The notes under the pieces are model-generated. The model saw only the letters and a program-made list of their open reading frames with translations, ran no database searches and was not told the DNA's origin. From NCBI GenBank assembly GCA_037349315.1, contig JBAIAC010000059.1:10916001-10980000 (forward strand): a stretch of DNA of 64,000 nt, given 5' to 3'. The position numbers and the translations under genes were made by a program. This DNA is from Chelydra serpentina (taxonomy: Eukaryota; Chordata; Testudines; Chelydridae). Below, piece by piece: positions 23,601-33,320 of this stretch (positions are counted from its first letter, which is position 1; the number at the start of each line of letters is the position of its first letter).

Positions 23601-23766
23601 GCAATCTACCCCACTTCCCTAGTCTCCAATTTGACTGACATTTCCAAACTGAAAGAATAGCCTCTCCTTTCCAAATCTTTTGTATTCTTCTTTTAGAAGC
23701 ACAGTGGCACTTACGAATCCTGTGCTGTTTGAACTTACATACACTGAGGAAAACATACTTTTTAGG

Positions 23767-23853
23767 GGCTGATGCTCCACTGGTGGAAATCAGTATAGCT
23801 CCTCTGAAATCAATGGAGTTGTGCTGATTTACATCAGCTGGTGATTTGGCCCT
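23767..23853. repeat. Ancient foldback repeat, family 1
   Basis: gggctgatgctccactggtg..aaatcag at the left is the inverted partner of ctgatttacatcagctgg..ggccc at the right, centred near a 'gaaatcaatgga' block. A second member is at 31972-32061. Confidence 0.55.
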
Positions 23854-26800
23854 TCCTATTTAAAGACCTTTCCAGCACTGTGTGTTTGCCTCTTTCTGTT
23901 AAATCATTAAATCAGTGTATAGATGATATATTTTTAATGCGTTCACAGCTGTTTTAGGCCCTGGACAGAAAGAGTCAATTTGGGTGCTGGCAACTCTTCT
24001 GTTGTAACATTATTCTTTTAAAGGTCATACCAGTAACAGTTTTAGCAGCAGCCAATGACATATACTGCAGCATAAGTGTTCCCAGGAACATATCACAAAC
24101 CCAGATGAAGAGGTAAACCATTTTGCTAAATGACAACTCCAACTTACTACCACCACTGTGACATGTGCTCCATTGCTATAATAATGCAATTTACCAGAAT
24201 TACTCTTGGAGCTATCCCTGACAGCCCTGCAGTCACAGTGAGCCCCTTTCCCATTTGACTTCAGGAGAATTGCAGATTCCCTGATAGACTGAATTAATAA
24301 ATATTTGCAGGCTTCTCCTCCTTCCCTAGCAATTATCCTTCTGTTCAGCATCTAGCATTCCTGCTGCAGAAAAAGAGATGGCACAAATATCTCAAGGTAT
24401 TGATTTTCTGTGGTATCAATGTTCCCTTGTCATTGGACAACAAATGTAAAAACAGTTTGGTGGGAAAACCGTCTTTAAATTGTTGTTTTAACCTTAGCCT
24501 ACAGCACCTCCACCAACAGTGGCATAGTCATAGAATAAGATTTACAGCTTTGGAGTTCATATTTAGGCACCTATATATAAGTGGCCTGTTTTTCAAAAGT
24601 GCTAAGCACCCACCCGCTCCCACTGATTTCATTAGGAGCATCAGGATTAGGGTCCCCTGGTGCTAGATGTTGCACAAAGACATGATTCCTGCTCTAGAGA
24701 GCTTTTTGTAGCAGTGATACCAATCTTGTCCAGCCGGGGTAAAACTCCTATTGATTTAAATGGGAGTGTTGTGTATGATAAGTCAAGAAATTAGAATCAG
24801 AAGGTAATATTTCATGGATTCAAAGTCAAATACAGAAATGATCATTTTTCTGACCTCACATATGGTGTCTGATCTTTCTCTCACTGAAATCAATGGGAGT
24901 TTTGTCAGTTTTGTCACTAACATCAACAGTGAGACCAAGATATATTATTTTAACATGTATTTTTTATTTGTACAACACCAGTACTGTACTTGATGTGTTA
25001 TAGACCAGTAAGAAATCCAGGAGCCTGATTCCCATCTCCAACATGTTTTATGTGAGTGTGACTCCACTGGCTTTGGATTTACAGCAAAGGAAGAAAGATC
25101 AGAATTAGGATTCGAATCCCTGCCCTAAAGATTTTATAATTTACATGTGGGATTCTAATGTACAAATCCAGGAAAGTGGAGGGCATGCAGTAAACAGTGT
25201 GATTGGCCTATGAAGTTTAACACATGTTTTGCTAGTTCCATAATGTTTGTCTGGATTTCACATACTAACCAGGCAAAATTAATTGCTTGCACATTTTGAA
25301 AATCTAGTCCAGTGCTTTTTTCCCCTGGCCCATGTATGCTTTTGTCTGCCAAAAATAACTCTGAGACATGTTGTATGGAAGTCAGGATTATCCATGTAAA
25401 ATAGTAATAGTCTCATGCACAAAAATGAGCAGGCTGCTGATTGTAATATGCTTAAAGGGTCAGCAGAAATCTATAAGTGGTCAAGAAACAAGACAAACAC
25501 CGGCCACCAGTCTGATGGGAAAAGCAACATCCATTAAGTCCATTAAATTTAACATTGAAATCAATGTTTAAACCACACAAAGTAATTAGTGTAATTCATA
25601 TTACAGACCTTTTGGATTTTTGAAACCAAGTTTAATTATATTGAAAAATGACAGCTTCATTTTCCCTCTCCAGTTAGGTTACTACAATGTTCTCCATACT
25701 TTTATTAAGGCCGGGTGCCGATCTTAGGTTTTTAATGACATTAAGCAAAGTAGTGGTTCAGCCATTTGAGGGACAATAAATCAGTTTAGATTCTTTTTGA
25801 ATGGAGACAATACTGATCAAGTAGCTTTTAAATCATTTTCCTTTATCATTTCATATTATAAAGTGGGGCTGTTCATTTGAAACAGCCCACCCACCCCCCT
25901 CGCCCTCCAAAAAATGGTTTAAAGTACGACTTAGATTCTCTGCCTCCCTTTGCCTGCATCAGTGGACAATGAATGAGCTACTGCTAAGCTTTGGAAAGGT
26001 ACCCCTATAACTCTTTGCCAATACAAACGCCACAAAACTTTTACAAAGTCGTTCATTAGCCAGCTCAGGTTTGAAAGATCTAGTGTTACTGTTTCCCATG
26101 AACTCAGAGCCTTAGTGTTGTGGAAGGTGTTGTCAAGGATAGTAAATGGGACTATGAAGACACAGGCATGGAATTCTTATTTTCACTGTATTTTCATTGC
26201 TTATGTTGAAAAAAAGCAGAATGTTGTTCTTAATTCCACCATTCCTGTACATGTCTACAATCTTATTTCTCTCTCTCTCTCTCTTTCTTTCCCCCTTGTC
26301 TGTTTCTTCCATCTATTTGGGGTTTTTTTAAGGATAGCATTTCACTAACAGCATTAGTGCAAAAATGTGCTACTGGGGAAAACTGCAATGGCTTCCCATT
26401 TTCTACTTTTGTTAGCACAGTACTGTCTATGCTCTTGAATAATCAATGTAGAAATCAGTACCTCTAGCTTTAATACTGTTCCTGGCTCCACATTATATTT
26501 CCCAGAGGGGCAACCTTGCTTACCACCAAAGAATAGACTGCCTTCCCCATTACACACAAGCCAAATGTTAGTAATGTCAATGCTCAACTTCAGCCTAAAT
26601 TGATGACACTATAGAGTGGGAATATGCTGAAACTGTGAGCATTGCACTGTGGCACTCCCTGCCTCTGCTTATTTCTTTTCCTGAGCAGCCCCAAATACTT
26701 CACTCTGTTAAAATACAGGTTAGTTTGTGACACCACGCAGCAAAAGCCCACAGACATAAATAAAATATAGTAGCTTAGTAATATGCTAGTGGAAAATAAT

Positions 26801-27393
26801 GAAAAGGGATCAAAATATCCAGGTTCTACATAGTACTGTAAAGTGAAAAAGCTCAGCCCAAGGGGCTTACATACAGGCACAACAGTACACTTCAGGAGCA
26901 GAGAGACCAATCCAACAGGGAGATATGGCTGTGTATGGCCAGACCTTGAATGTGTTATCAAACAGGTGCAGAGAGGAGAAGGGGGGAGCTTTGCTTATGT
27001 TAATTTCAGCTTGTCCCATTGGAGAGATGATGTGTAATTATTTATTTAGATTCACAATAAACATAAAAGAGAGCTCAGGGTTCCAGGCACTTCTTACATA
27101 ATTTTAAAAATAAAAACCTACATAAAAACCCAGCAGCTTCCCCCCCAAATTAGGATATAGCCAACCACAGTGAACAGTTAAATCATACAAGTGCCGCATC
27201 CTGACAACAAATGCTAGTCCTTGTTGCTCCCCTCCGCAAAGAGTAAGGGGTAAAGAGATGGCCTTTGCAATATGCCCTCAAGGTCAACAGATTTATGCCA
27301 TTTCTGATTAAAGTGAGGAGTGAATTCCCAAAATGGCCCATCATGGAACACACCCTGCTTGCAGCACCTTTTTTTTTTTTTTTTTTACACCAT
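23854..27393. other. No gene seen; scattered ancient repeat halves
   Basis: Short segments near 24737-24770 and 24880-24902 carry the 'tgatttaaatgggag' / 'gaaatcaatgggag' motif of the foldback families. A (CT)n run is at 26268-26290 and a T run at 27369-27386. A 123-codon minus-strand frame (26961-26590) shows no similarity. The rest is unassigned. Confidence 0.45.
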
Positions 27394-27975
27394 GGGCTGG
27401 TCTACACTGAAATCTTACATCTGCATAGCTATGTGTGTGAAAAATCCACCCCCTGAGAGACGTAGTTAAGCCAACCTAAGTCATCGTGTAGACAGTGCTA
27501 GGTCGACAGAAGAATTCTGCTGTTGACCTAGCTGCCGCCTCTCGGGGAGGAGGACTACCTACAGCAATGCAAGAACCCCTCCCATCACTGAAGTGAGTGT
27601 CTACACCAGGGGTCGGCAACCTTTCAGAAGTGGTGTGCTGAGTCTTCATTTATTCACTCTAATTTAAGATTTTGCGTGTCAGTAATACATTTTCACGTTT
27701 TTAGAAGGCCTCTTTCTATAGGTCTATAATATATAATTAAACTATTGTTGTATGTAAAGTAAATACGGTTTTTAAAAGGTTTAAGAAGCTTCATTTAAAA
27801 TGAAATTAAAATGCAGAGCCCCCCAGACCGGTGGCCAAGACTTGGGCAGTGTGAGTGCCACTGAAAGTCAGCTCGCGTGCCGCCTTCGGCACACATGCCA
27901 TAGGTTGCCTACCCTGGGTCTACACTAAAGCGGTGCCATGCAGCTGCAGCGTTTTAAGTCTAGACATTGTCTGAG
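27394..27975. mobile_element. Harbinger-type non-autonomous element, interrupted
   Basis: The left end gggctggtctacactgaaat and the right end aagtctagacattgtc are degraded inverted repeats of the type at 30654-30939. The interior holds gacctagctgccgcctctcg and related blocks. A hAT element at 27607-27917 splits it. The 3-bp target duplication is not clear. Confidence 0.65.
27607..27917. mobile_element. hAT MITE nested in Harbinger-type element
   Basis: The left end caggggtcggcaaccttt and right end ataggttgcctaccctgg are inverted repeats with small changes. The octamer gtctacac flanks it exactly at 27599-27606 and 27918-27925. The target lies inside the outer element, so this insertion is younger. 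Confidence 0.93.
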
Positions 27976-27999
27976 AAGATCCAATTTAAGTGATGATGC

Positions 28000-28700
28000 T
28001 GATCACAGTTCTGCAGTATGACATGGAGATAGAGACCACCTCTTAGATAGACGAGTTCCAATCCGCATAGAGCTTTATAAGTAGAACCCATGACCTTAAA
28101 CTCCATGTGGGGCATATCTCAGTGCATTCTTATCATATGCTCCAGGCAAGTTATAATGTTAAGGAAGTGAACCTCTGTGTTTTGCACCCTCTTTATCTTC
28201 TGAGCTGGTTCATGATGTAGCCTCATATAGAGTGCATTGCAGTAATCAATAGTAGCAAGAGCTGCATCCCAAAAGAAGCTATCACAATTTTCAAGCAAAG
28301 ATTAAAAAAGCCTTCCTTCCAACTGCTGGGATCTGGTCAGCGTGCAAACACTAGTGACAAAGGGTAGTCTCACACCCTCAATGAAAGTGGGAGATATCTT
28401 CACCACAGCTCCTGGATGCTTCCCTGCAACCTATTAACAACACCTCAGTCTTCTGTGGGCTGAGTTTCAGCCAGCTAGCCCTTACCCATGTGTACCTAAC
28501 ACTGCAGAAGGTACTCAACAGCATTGCCAGGATCAAAAGAGATTAAGAAATACAGCTGGCTGTTGTCAGCACACTGAAAATACTGAAGCCCTTCCACCCT
28601 CACTAATGCTCCAAACGGCCCCATATGCACATTGACCAAGAGGATGGGAGGGAGATGAAACCCTAAAGAAACCTCCCCCCAGCCTCCAATGGTAACTACA
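28000..28700 (-). mobile_element. L2-like LINE relic, minus strand
   Basis: About 700 bp of decayed reverse transcriptase sequence on the minus strand. It ends abruptly against a hAT MITE at 28702, so the upstream part of the LINE may have been displaced or lost there. Confidence 0.7.
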
Positions 28701-28714
28701 GCAGTGGTTCTCAA
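28000..28714 (-). pseudogene. L2-like reverse transcriptase, broken
   Basis: The minus-strand frame from 28714 reads LPPILLVNVHMGPFGALVR, which matches the 'GSVLSPLLFNLYMKPLGE' block of L2-type reverse transcriptases. It continues to CADNSQLYFLISFDPGNAV, the active-site YADD box (here CADN, about 28573-28562, so a catalytic aspartate is changed). Farther along are WLKLSPQKTEVLLIG (about 28470-28425) and, near 28100-28060, text matching the 'FKVL..TYKALHGL' block. Stops and frame changes are frequent. It is an old, inactive copy. The family call rests on block order and spacing. Confidence 0.72.
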
Positions 28715-29105
28715 CCAGGGTTACATGTACCCCTGGTGGAACACAGAGGTCTTCCGGGGGTACATCAACTCATCTAGATATTTGCCGAGTTTTATAGCAG
28801 GATACATAAAAAGCACTAGCAAAGTCAGTGCAAACTAACATTTCATACAGATGATGACTTGTTTATACTGCTCTATATACTAGACACTGAAATGTTAGTA
28901 CAATATTTATATTCCAATTGATTTATAATTATGTGGTAAAAATGAGAAAGTAAGCAATTTTTCAGTGATAGTGTGCTGTGACTTTTGTATTTTTATGTCT
29001 GATTTTGTAAGCAAGTAGTTTTTAAGTGAGGTGAAACTTGGGGTATGCCAGACAAATCAGCCTCCTGAAAGGGGTACAGTAGTCTGGAAAGGTTGAGAGC
29101 CACTG
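28702..29105. mobile_element. hAT-type MITE, copy 2 (404 bp)
   Basis: The ends cagtggttctcaaccagg and aaaggttgagagccactg are inverted repeats. Flanks aactacag (28694-28701) and acttacag (29106-29113) match at six of eight positions, as expected for an old hAT 8-bp duplication. The full length aligns with 10963-11387. Confidence 0.9.
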
Positions 29106-29319
29106 ACTTACAGATATAACAGTATCAGCATGGGTAACTGATTTCCATCTATCGCCAGGAGCAGATCACTTACCAGTGCAGTCTTTGTGTCTTATCTAGG
29201 TTTGTCCTCAGACTGACAAGGGTCAAAAACATGTGGGGCAGCCAGATTCTCTGAGAATTGTCTTGTCACAATTTTTAAGTAACAAAACTAGTTGAGGGCA
29301 GCAACACTTTACTCTGATT

Positions 29320-29446
29320 CTGGCTGTTGGGCTAGGTGCGGTGGGGGAAGGAGGCTGGCTATATAGTATTTAGTGGCCTGTGATATACAGAAGGTGAGAC
29401 TAGAATAGATGGCCAGTTAGTCCCTTCTAGCATTAAACTCTATGAC
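29320..29446 (+). mobile_element. CR1 LINE 3' end, plus strand
   Basis: gtggcctgtgatatacagaa, then gtcccttctagcattaaact and ctatgac follow the order of a CR1 3' terminus (compare 45740-45836). Short and diverged. Confidence 0.6.
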
Positions 29447-29989
29447 TGTAAATTGCCAAGAAAACACTTGCAAGTATAAATACTGCAGAGTTTTTGTAAG
29501 CAGAGAGGAGGTCTGAGATGTATGCACCAACGAGGGGCCTTAAATGGGAAGAAAAAACTTGGTGCAGAAGGTAAGAGGAAACCAGTGTAGAAATATAAGA
29601 AAGGTGCAGAGACCTGATCAGAGTGGAGGGACAGGGATTTTTTTGTAGCTCTTTGGATCAAATAACATTGAGTAAGATAGGAGAGTAAAATGCCCAAGAA
29701 ACAAGCAAACTTATAGTGGTAATGGTGGTGTTTTTTTTTTAAAGACTAGAGCTGCGCTCGCTCGATGTTAGTGTGGAAAGCAGAGATATATGTTATGAAG
29801 ATGGTAGCTCTCTAGAGCACTGACTAGTGTTTTGCTGATAGTGAAGAAGGGGCAAAATTTAGAGAAAGTATAGGAACAAGCAGTAGGATCTGGGAAAAGT
29901 CTGGAAATGAGGGGAGAAGGAAGGAGAGGAGTCAAAACCAGAGCAGTAGCAGTGGTGTTAGTAACAGAGGAAGTGAGTAAAAGGGAAAG
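29447..29989. other. No gene seen
   Basis: Unassigned, with a T run near 29731. The part just before 29990 may be flank or decayed PLE sequence. Confidence 0.4.
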
Positions 29990-30200
29990 CTCAACACAAG
30001 ATGCAATGCCCCTCTGCCATGTACATTGGCCAAACCGGACAGTCTCTACACAAAAGAATAAACGGACAAACAAATCTGACATCAGGAATCATAACATTCA
30101 AAAACCAGTAGGAGAACACTTCAGTCTCTCTGGTCACTCAGTAACAGACCTAAAAGTGGCAATTCTTCAACAAAAAAACTTTAAAAACAGACTCCAATGA

Positions 30201-30408
30201 AGCGACAAAGGGTCCTGTGGCACCTTATAGACTAACAGAGGTATTGGAGCATAAGCTTTCGTGGATGAATACCCATTGCATCCGATGAAGTGGGTATTCA
30301 CCCACGAAAGCTTATGCTCCAATACCTCTGTTACTCTATAAGGTGCCACAGGACCCTTTGTCGCTTCTACAGATCCAGACTAACACGGCTACCCCTCTGA
30401 TACTTGAG
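30201..30408. mobile_element. PLE-derived foldback element, copy 1 (208 bp, 10-bp target duplication)
   Basis: The left arm (about 30202-30277) and right arm (about 30283-30362) are inverted copies of a PLE tail: gcgacaaagggtcctgtggc at the left, gccacaggaccctttgtcgc at the right. Only the right arm extends further by about 46 bp (to tacttgag). The decamer actccaatga occurs exactly at 30191-30200 and 30409-30418. The same structure recurs at 58991-59197. Confidence 0.9.
30282..30309 (+). ncRNA. Hammerhead-like core, altered
   Basis: CCGATGA (30282-30288; consensus CTGANGA with one change), a perfect 6-bp stem gtgggt/acccac (30290-30295 with 30300-30305) and GAAA (30306-30309). The change at the second core base should abolish cleavage. 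Confidence 0.4.
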
Positions 30409-30653
30409 ACTCCAATGAGAAACTGCTGAACTGGAATTAATTTGCAAACTGGATACCATCAAATTAGGCTTGAATAAAGACTGGGAGTGGTTGGGTCATT
30501 ACACAAACTGAAATCTACTTCCCTATGCTAAGTTTTCCCCCTACTATTACTCACACCTTCTTGTCAGCTGTTTGAAATGGGCCATCCTGATTATCACTAC
30601 AAAAGTTTTTTTCTCCTGCTGATAATAGCTCACCTTAATTGGTCAGTTTCTTA

Positions 30654-30939
30654 GGGCTGGTCTACACTAACCCCCCCTGTCGAACTAAGATACGCAACTT
30701 CAGCTACGTTATTAACGTAGCTGAAGTCGAAGTCTTTTAGTTCGAACTTACCTGTGGTCCACACGCGGCGCGCAGGCTCCCCCGTCGACAGTGCTTACTC
30801 CTCGAGGCGAGCTGGATTACCAGTGTTGACGGGGGAGCATTTCCTGGTTCGATTTATCGCGTCTAGACAAGACGCGATAAATCGAACCCAGAAGATCAAT
30901 CCGACGCCTCCGATCCAGCCGGTAAGTGTAGATTAGCCC
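30654..30939. mobile_element. Harbinger MITE with TTA duplication and nested hairpins
   Basis: The left end gggctggtctacactaa and right end taagtgtagattagccc are inverted repeats. TTA flanks it at 30651-30653 and 30940-30942. Inside is a perfect 15-bp hairpin at 30697-30727 (1-nt loop) and a perfect 19-bp hairpin at 30846-30888 (5-nt loop, arm ggttcgatttatcgcgtct). Weaker outer pairings surround the first. Non-coding. Confidence 0.93.
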
Positions 30940-31023
30940 TTAGAGTTGGTATGGCAACCCCCTTCTTTTCATGTTCTCTGTGTAATATATATATATTCCT
31001 ACTGTATGTTCCACTCTATGCAT

Positions 31024-31051
31024 CTGATGAAGTGGGTTCTAGCCCAGGAAA
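31024..31051 (+). ncRNA. Hammerhead-like core in PLE tail
   Basis: CTGATGA (31024-31030) is intact and GAAA is at 31048-31051. The stem II arm cccag has one mismatch to gtggg. Part of the tail of the PLE at 29990-31113. Confidence 0.4.
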
Positions 31052-31190
31052 GCTTATGCCCAAATACATTTGTTAGTCTCTAAGGTGCCACAAGTACTCC
31101 TCATTCTTTTTACAAGATGTTTAGTTTGTGATATATTGATCCTCGTTCACTCCTGGCTTAACTCTCTGAAGTCAGGGGAGTTACACCAAT

Positions 31191-31338
31191 CAGGGCTGGC
31201 TCCAGGCACCAGCTTTCCAAGAATGGGGCAGCAGTCCATGTCCCGCGGCGGCAATTCGGCGGCAGCTTTGCTGCTGTTGCGGCAGCGGCAATTCGGCAGC
31301 GACTGCTTGGGGTGGCAAAATTGGTAGAGCCGCCCCTG
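31191..31338. mobile_element. Short hAT MITE with perfect 8-bp target duplication
   Basis: The ends cagggctggctcc and agagccgcccctg are imperfect inverted repeats. The octamer acaccaat is exact at 31183-31190 and 31339-31346. The interior contains repeated gcggcaattcggc blocks. 148 bp, non-coding. Confidence 0.92.
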
Positions 31339-31346
31339 ACACCAAT

Positions 31347-31971
31347 TATAAATTTAGAGCAAGGGGTCAAATCCTGCACTGACATCCCTTGCAATCTTTT
31401 GACCTAAGGGGGTGTACGGCAAAGCAACATCTTCCTGTTGAGTTTGATGTGGCATGAAGCCTCCAGGAAGGAATGTCGGAAAAACACATAACTACACAGG
31501 GAAGCCCTGAGAGAAGTTTTAAGGTTGTGATGCTGCTGAAGTCCTGGCAGAGTTTTTCCTCTCCCGTTCCCCCCTCCCACCCCCTCCATGAAACCTTTGG
31601 CCATATTTTCAGTGTCGGAAATTTGGATCCATTTCTTTACATTTGGATAGTACAGATAACTGCACACGAACACTTTATGCAATATCAGGGTTTTTTGATT
31701 TTGGCAACAATTTTGTCTTGAGTGATGGAAGAAGTTGAAGTAACTTGAATAGTATATTTCGATTTCTCCATCCACAGAAACAAATTTCATTTGACAACCT
31801 CCATTTATTAATGTATTCTTTCGCATCGCCTCCTAGCTACATCTCAAGATCTCCTAGGTGAGAAGGCCAAAAAGAAACAGAAATACAAGCCCAGTTTCCC
31901 CAAGAATGGAGTACATTATTCTCTTTTTCTTTTCCATTATTCAGCAAATGAACTTGGAGATTATATTGTCT
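31347..31971. other. No gene seen
   Basis: The 140-codon minus-strand frame (31826-31404) and the opposite-strand frame at 31473-31721 overlap and show no domain similarity. Confidence 0.5.
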
Positions 31972-32061
31972 GAACTAGATCCTCAGCTGGTGTAAATTGG
32001 CATTGCTCCATTGAATTCACTGAAGTTGTGCTGATTTACAGCAGCCAAGGATCTAGCCCTC
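31972..32061. repeat. Ancient foldback repeat, family 1, copy 2
   Basis: gatcctcagctggtgtaaat at the left pairs with atttacagcagccaaggatc at the right, around a ccattgaattcactgaa centre. Related to 23767-23853. Confidence 0.6.
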
Positions 32062-33139
32062 AGTATTTAAGGGCTTAAATAATATAAGATCAGCTTTCCT
32101 GAGGGAGCATGTTCCATCTCAGCAACTGAGATTAGTGAGGTTGGAAGACAGGAGTTGCTGACTCTCACCAGGAATACATTTGCAATGGTGGGGGCTTCTC
32201 TGTTCGGAGGATGAAGCTCAGGAATGCTCTTCCCCTTGAGATACTCCAGAGCACATCCTTGGCATCGTTCAGAGTGAGGCTTAAGATACTTTTCTGTTCC
32301 ATATGTTTTTTTTAAGTGCTGGGTTGTTTATTTCTTCTTTGCTGAGGAAGAGATGTTGGAGGTGTTGGCTTTGCTCTCTTGGAAGATTTTGGGGCATATT
32401 AACCCATATATTGTAGGCCAGATCTTACTCTCATCACTACCCAGTGCATCCTCTGCAAAAGGATTCCTGAGAGCCTGGGCAGGATTCCATAGCGAAGATG
32501 TGCTATGGAGTACAATTTGTTGGTGCGCTGAGATCGGATTGAAGTACACCTTGAGCTAATTCTGACTGCAGTGCATGTGCAAATCAGATTGGGGGGCAGA
32601 AATATATCTGACACACCCTAGCCCATAGACCTGGTTGCCTTCATTATATAGTGCACAGGCTGGCATATTTGCCAAGTATTTCTCCAAAGCTGACTACTGA
32701 GACCCACTTGGACAGATCATGCCCTGTTGGTGGGGGTGGGCGGAAGGGAGAGGCTCTGTATACTCTGCTCACTCTTCACAAGCACAGAGGGCAGGACTTA
32801 GTCTTATTAGTTAACTCTCTGTCTGGAATTTTCCTGAACAGATCTCAATTTCTTCCCCCTTATTGGCTCTTCAAATTCACTCAACATTTTTTATGATTTT
32901 ACTTTTAACTTCATGAACAAGCACTTCTAAATGAGTTTCTGATACTCAATAGTCAAAATGTGAGCTGTGTGCCTTAGTTCTGATTGGTCAGACAAATTCC
33001 TTAGTCTTAGCAGATGAGCAAACAAGCAAGCACAACTAATAATAATCATATGTGAATTTAAAATTTGCTTCCCATTGATGCGCACCACTTATGTGACTTT
33101 GGAAATTCACTTTGTACAATTTGTTATTGCCAGCGTTTG
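32062..33139. other. No gene seen
   Basis: Unassigned DNA without recognisable repeats or coding similarity. Confidence 0.5.
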
Positions 33140-33320
33140 TATTATAGTTGTGCCTAGTGGTCCCAACCAGGATTGGGGCCCCTTTGTGCGAAGTAATGCC
33201 CCAAAGTGAGAGGCAGTCCCTTCCCCCCACAGTTTACAATCCAAATAGATAAGATAGACAAAAAAAGGAAACAGACGCACAGCAAGGTGAAGTGTCTTGC
33301 CCAAGCTCACGCCTGTGTTA
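33140..33320 (-). repeat. MIR-like ancient element, antisense
   Basis: gtgcctagtggtcccaacca, then ccccacagtttacaatccaa, then gtgaagtgtcttgcccaagc follow the same order as 14105-14350 and 61685-61935. Confidence 0.6.

Larger units (their letters stand above)
29998..30480 (+). pseudogene. PLE GIY-YIG endonuclease C-terminal region, broken
   Basis: PLEs encode a reverse transcriptase with a C-terminal GIY-YIG endonuclease that nicks the target. One frame gives MYIGQTGQSL (the YIG box), about 30018-30047. A frameshift just after 'INGQ' moves to the frame reading KSDIRNHNIQKPVGEHF and SLSGHSVTDLKVAILQQKNF, the conserved end of the domain. Coding text is interrupted at 30201-30408 by a foldback element and resumes after 30409 with ETAELELICKLDTIKLG-like text, finishing near 'KDWEWLGHYTN' at about 30510. 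The reverse transcriptase is absent. At least one frameshift and one insertion destroy it. Confidence 0.75.
29990..31113 (+). mobile_element. Penelope-like element 3' end with two nested insertions
   Basis: Coding remains of a GIY-YIG endonuclease (29990-30480) are followed by a non-coding 3' region and the tail catctgatgaagtgggttc, gaaagcttatgcc, gttagtctctaaggtgccac at 31021-31092. Removing the inserts at 30201-30408 and 30654-30939, with one copy each of their target duplications, gives one continuous PLE 3' end. The 5' part is missing. Confidence 0.8.

Noticed and set aside
26268..26290. CT-rich promoter element
   Set aside because: Simple dinucleotide run with no transcription start or gene context.
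31404..31826. 140-codon minus-strand frame
   Set aside because: No similarity and an open frame on the opposite strand over the same bases.
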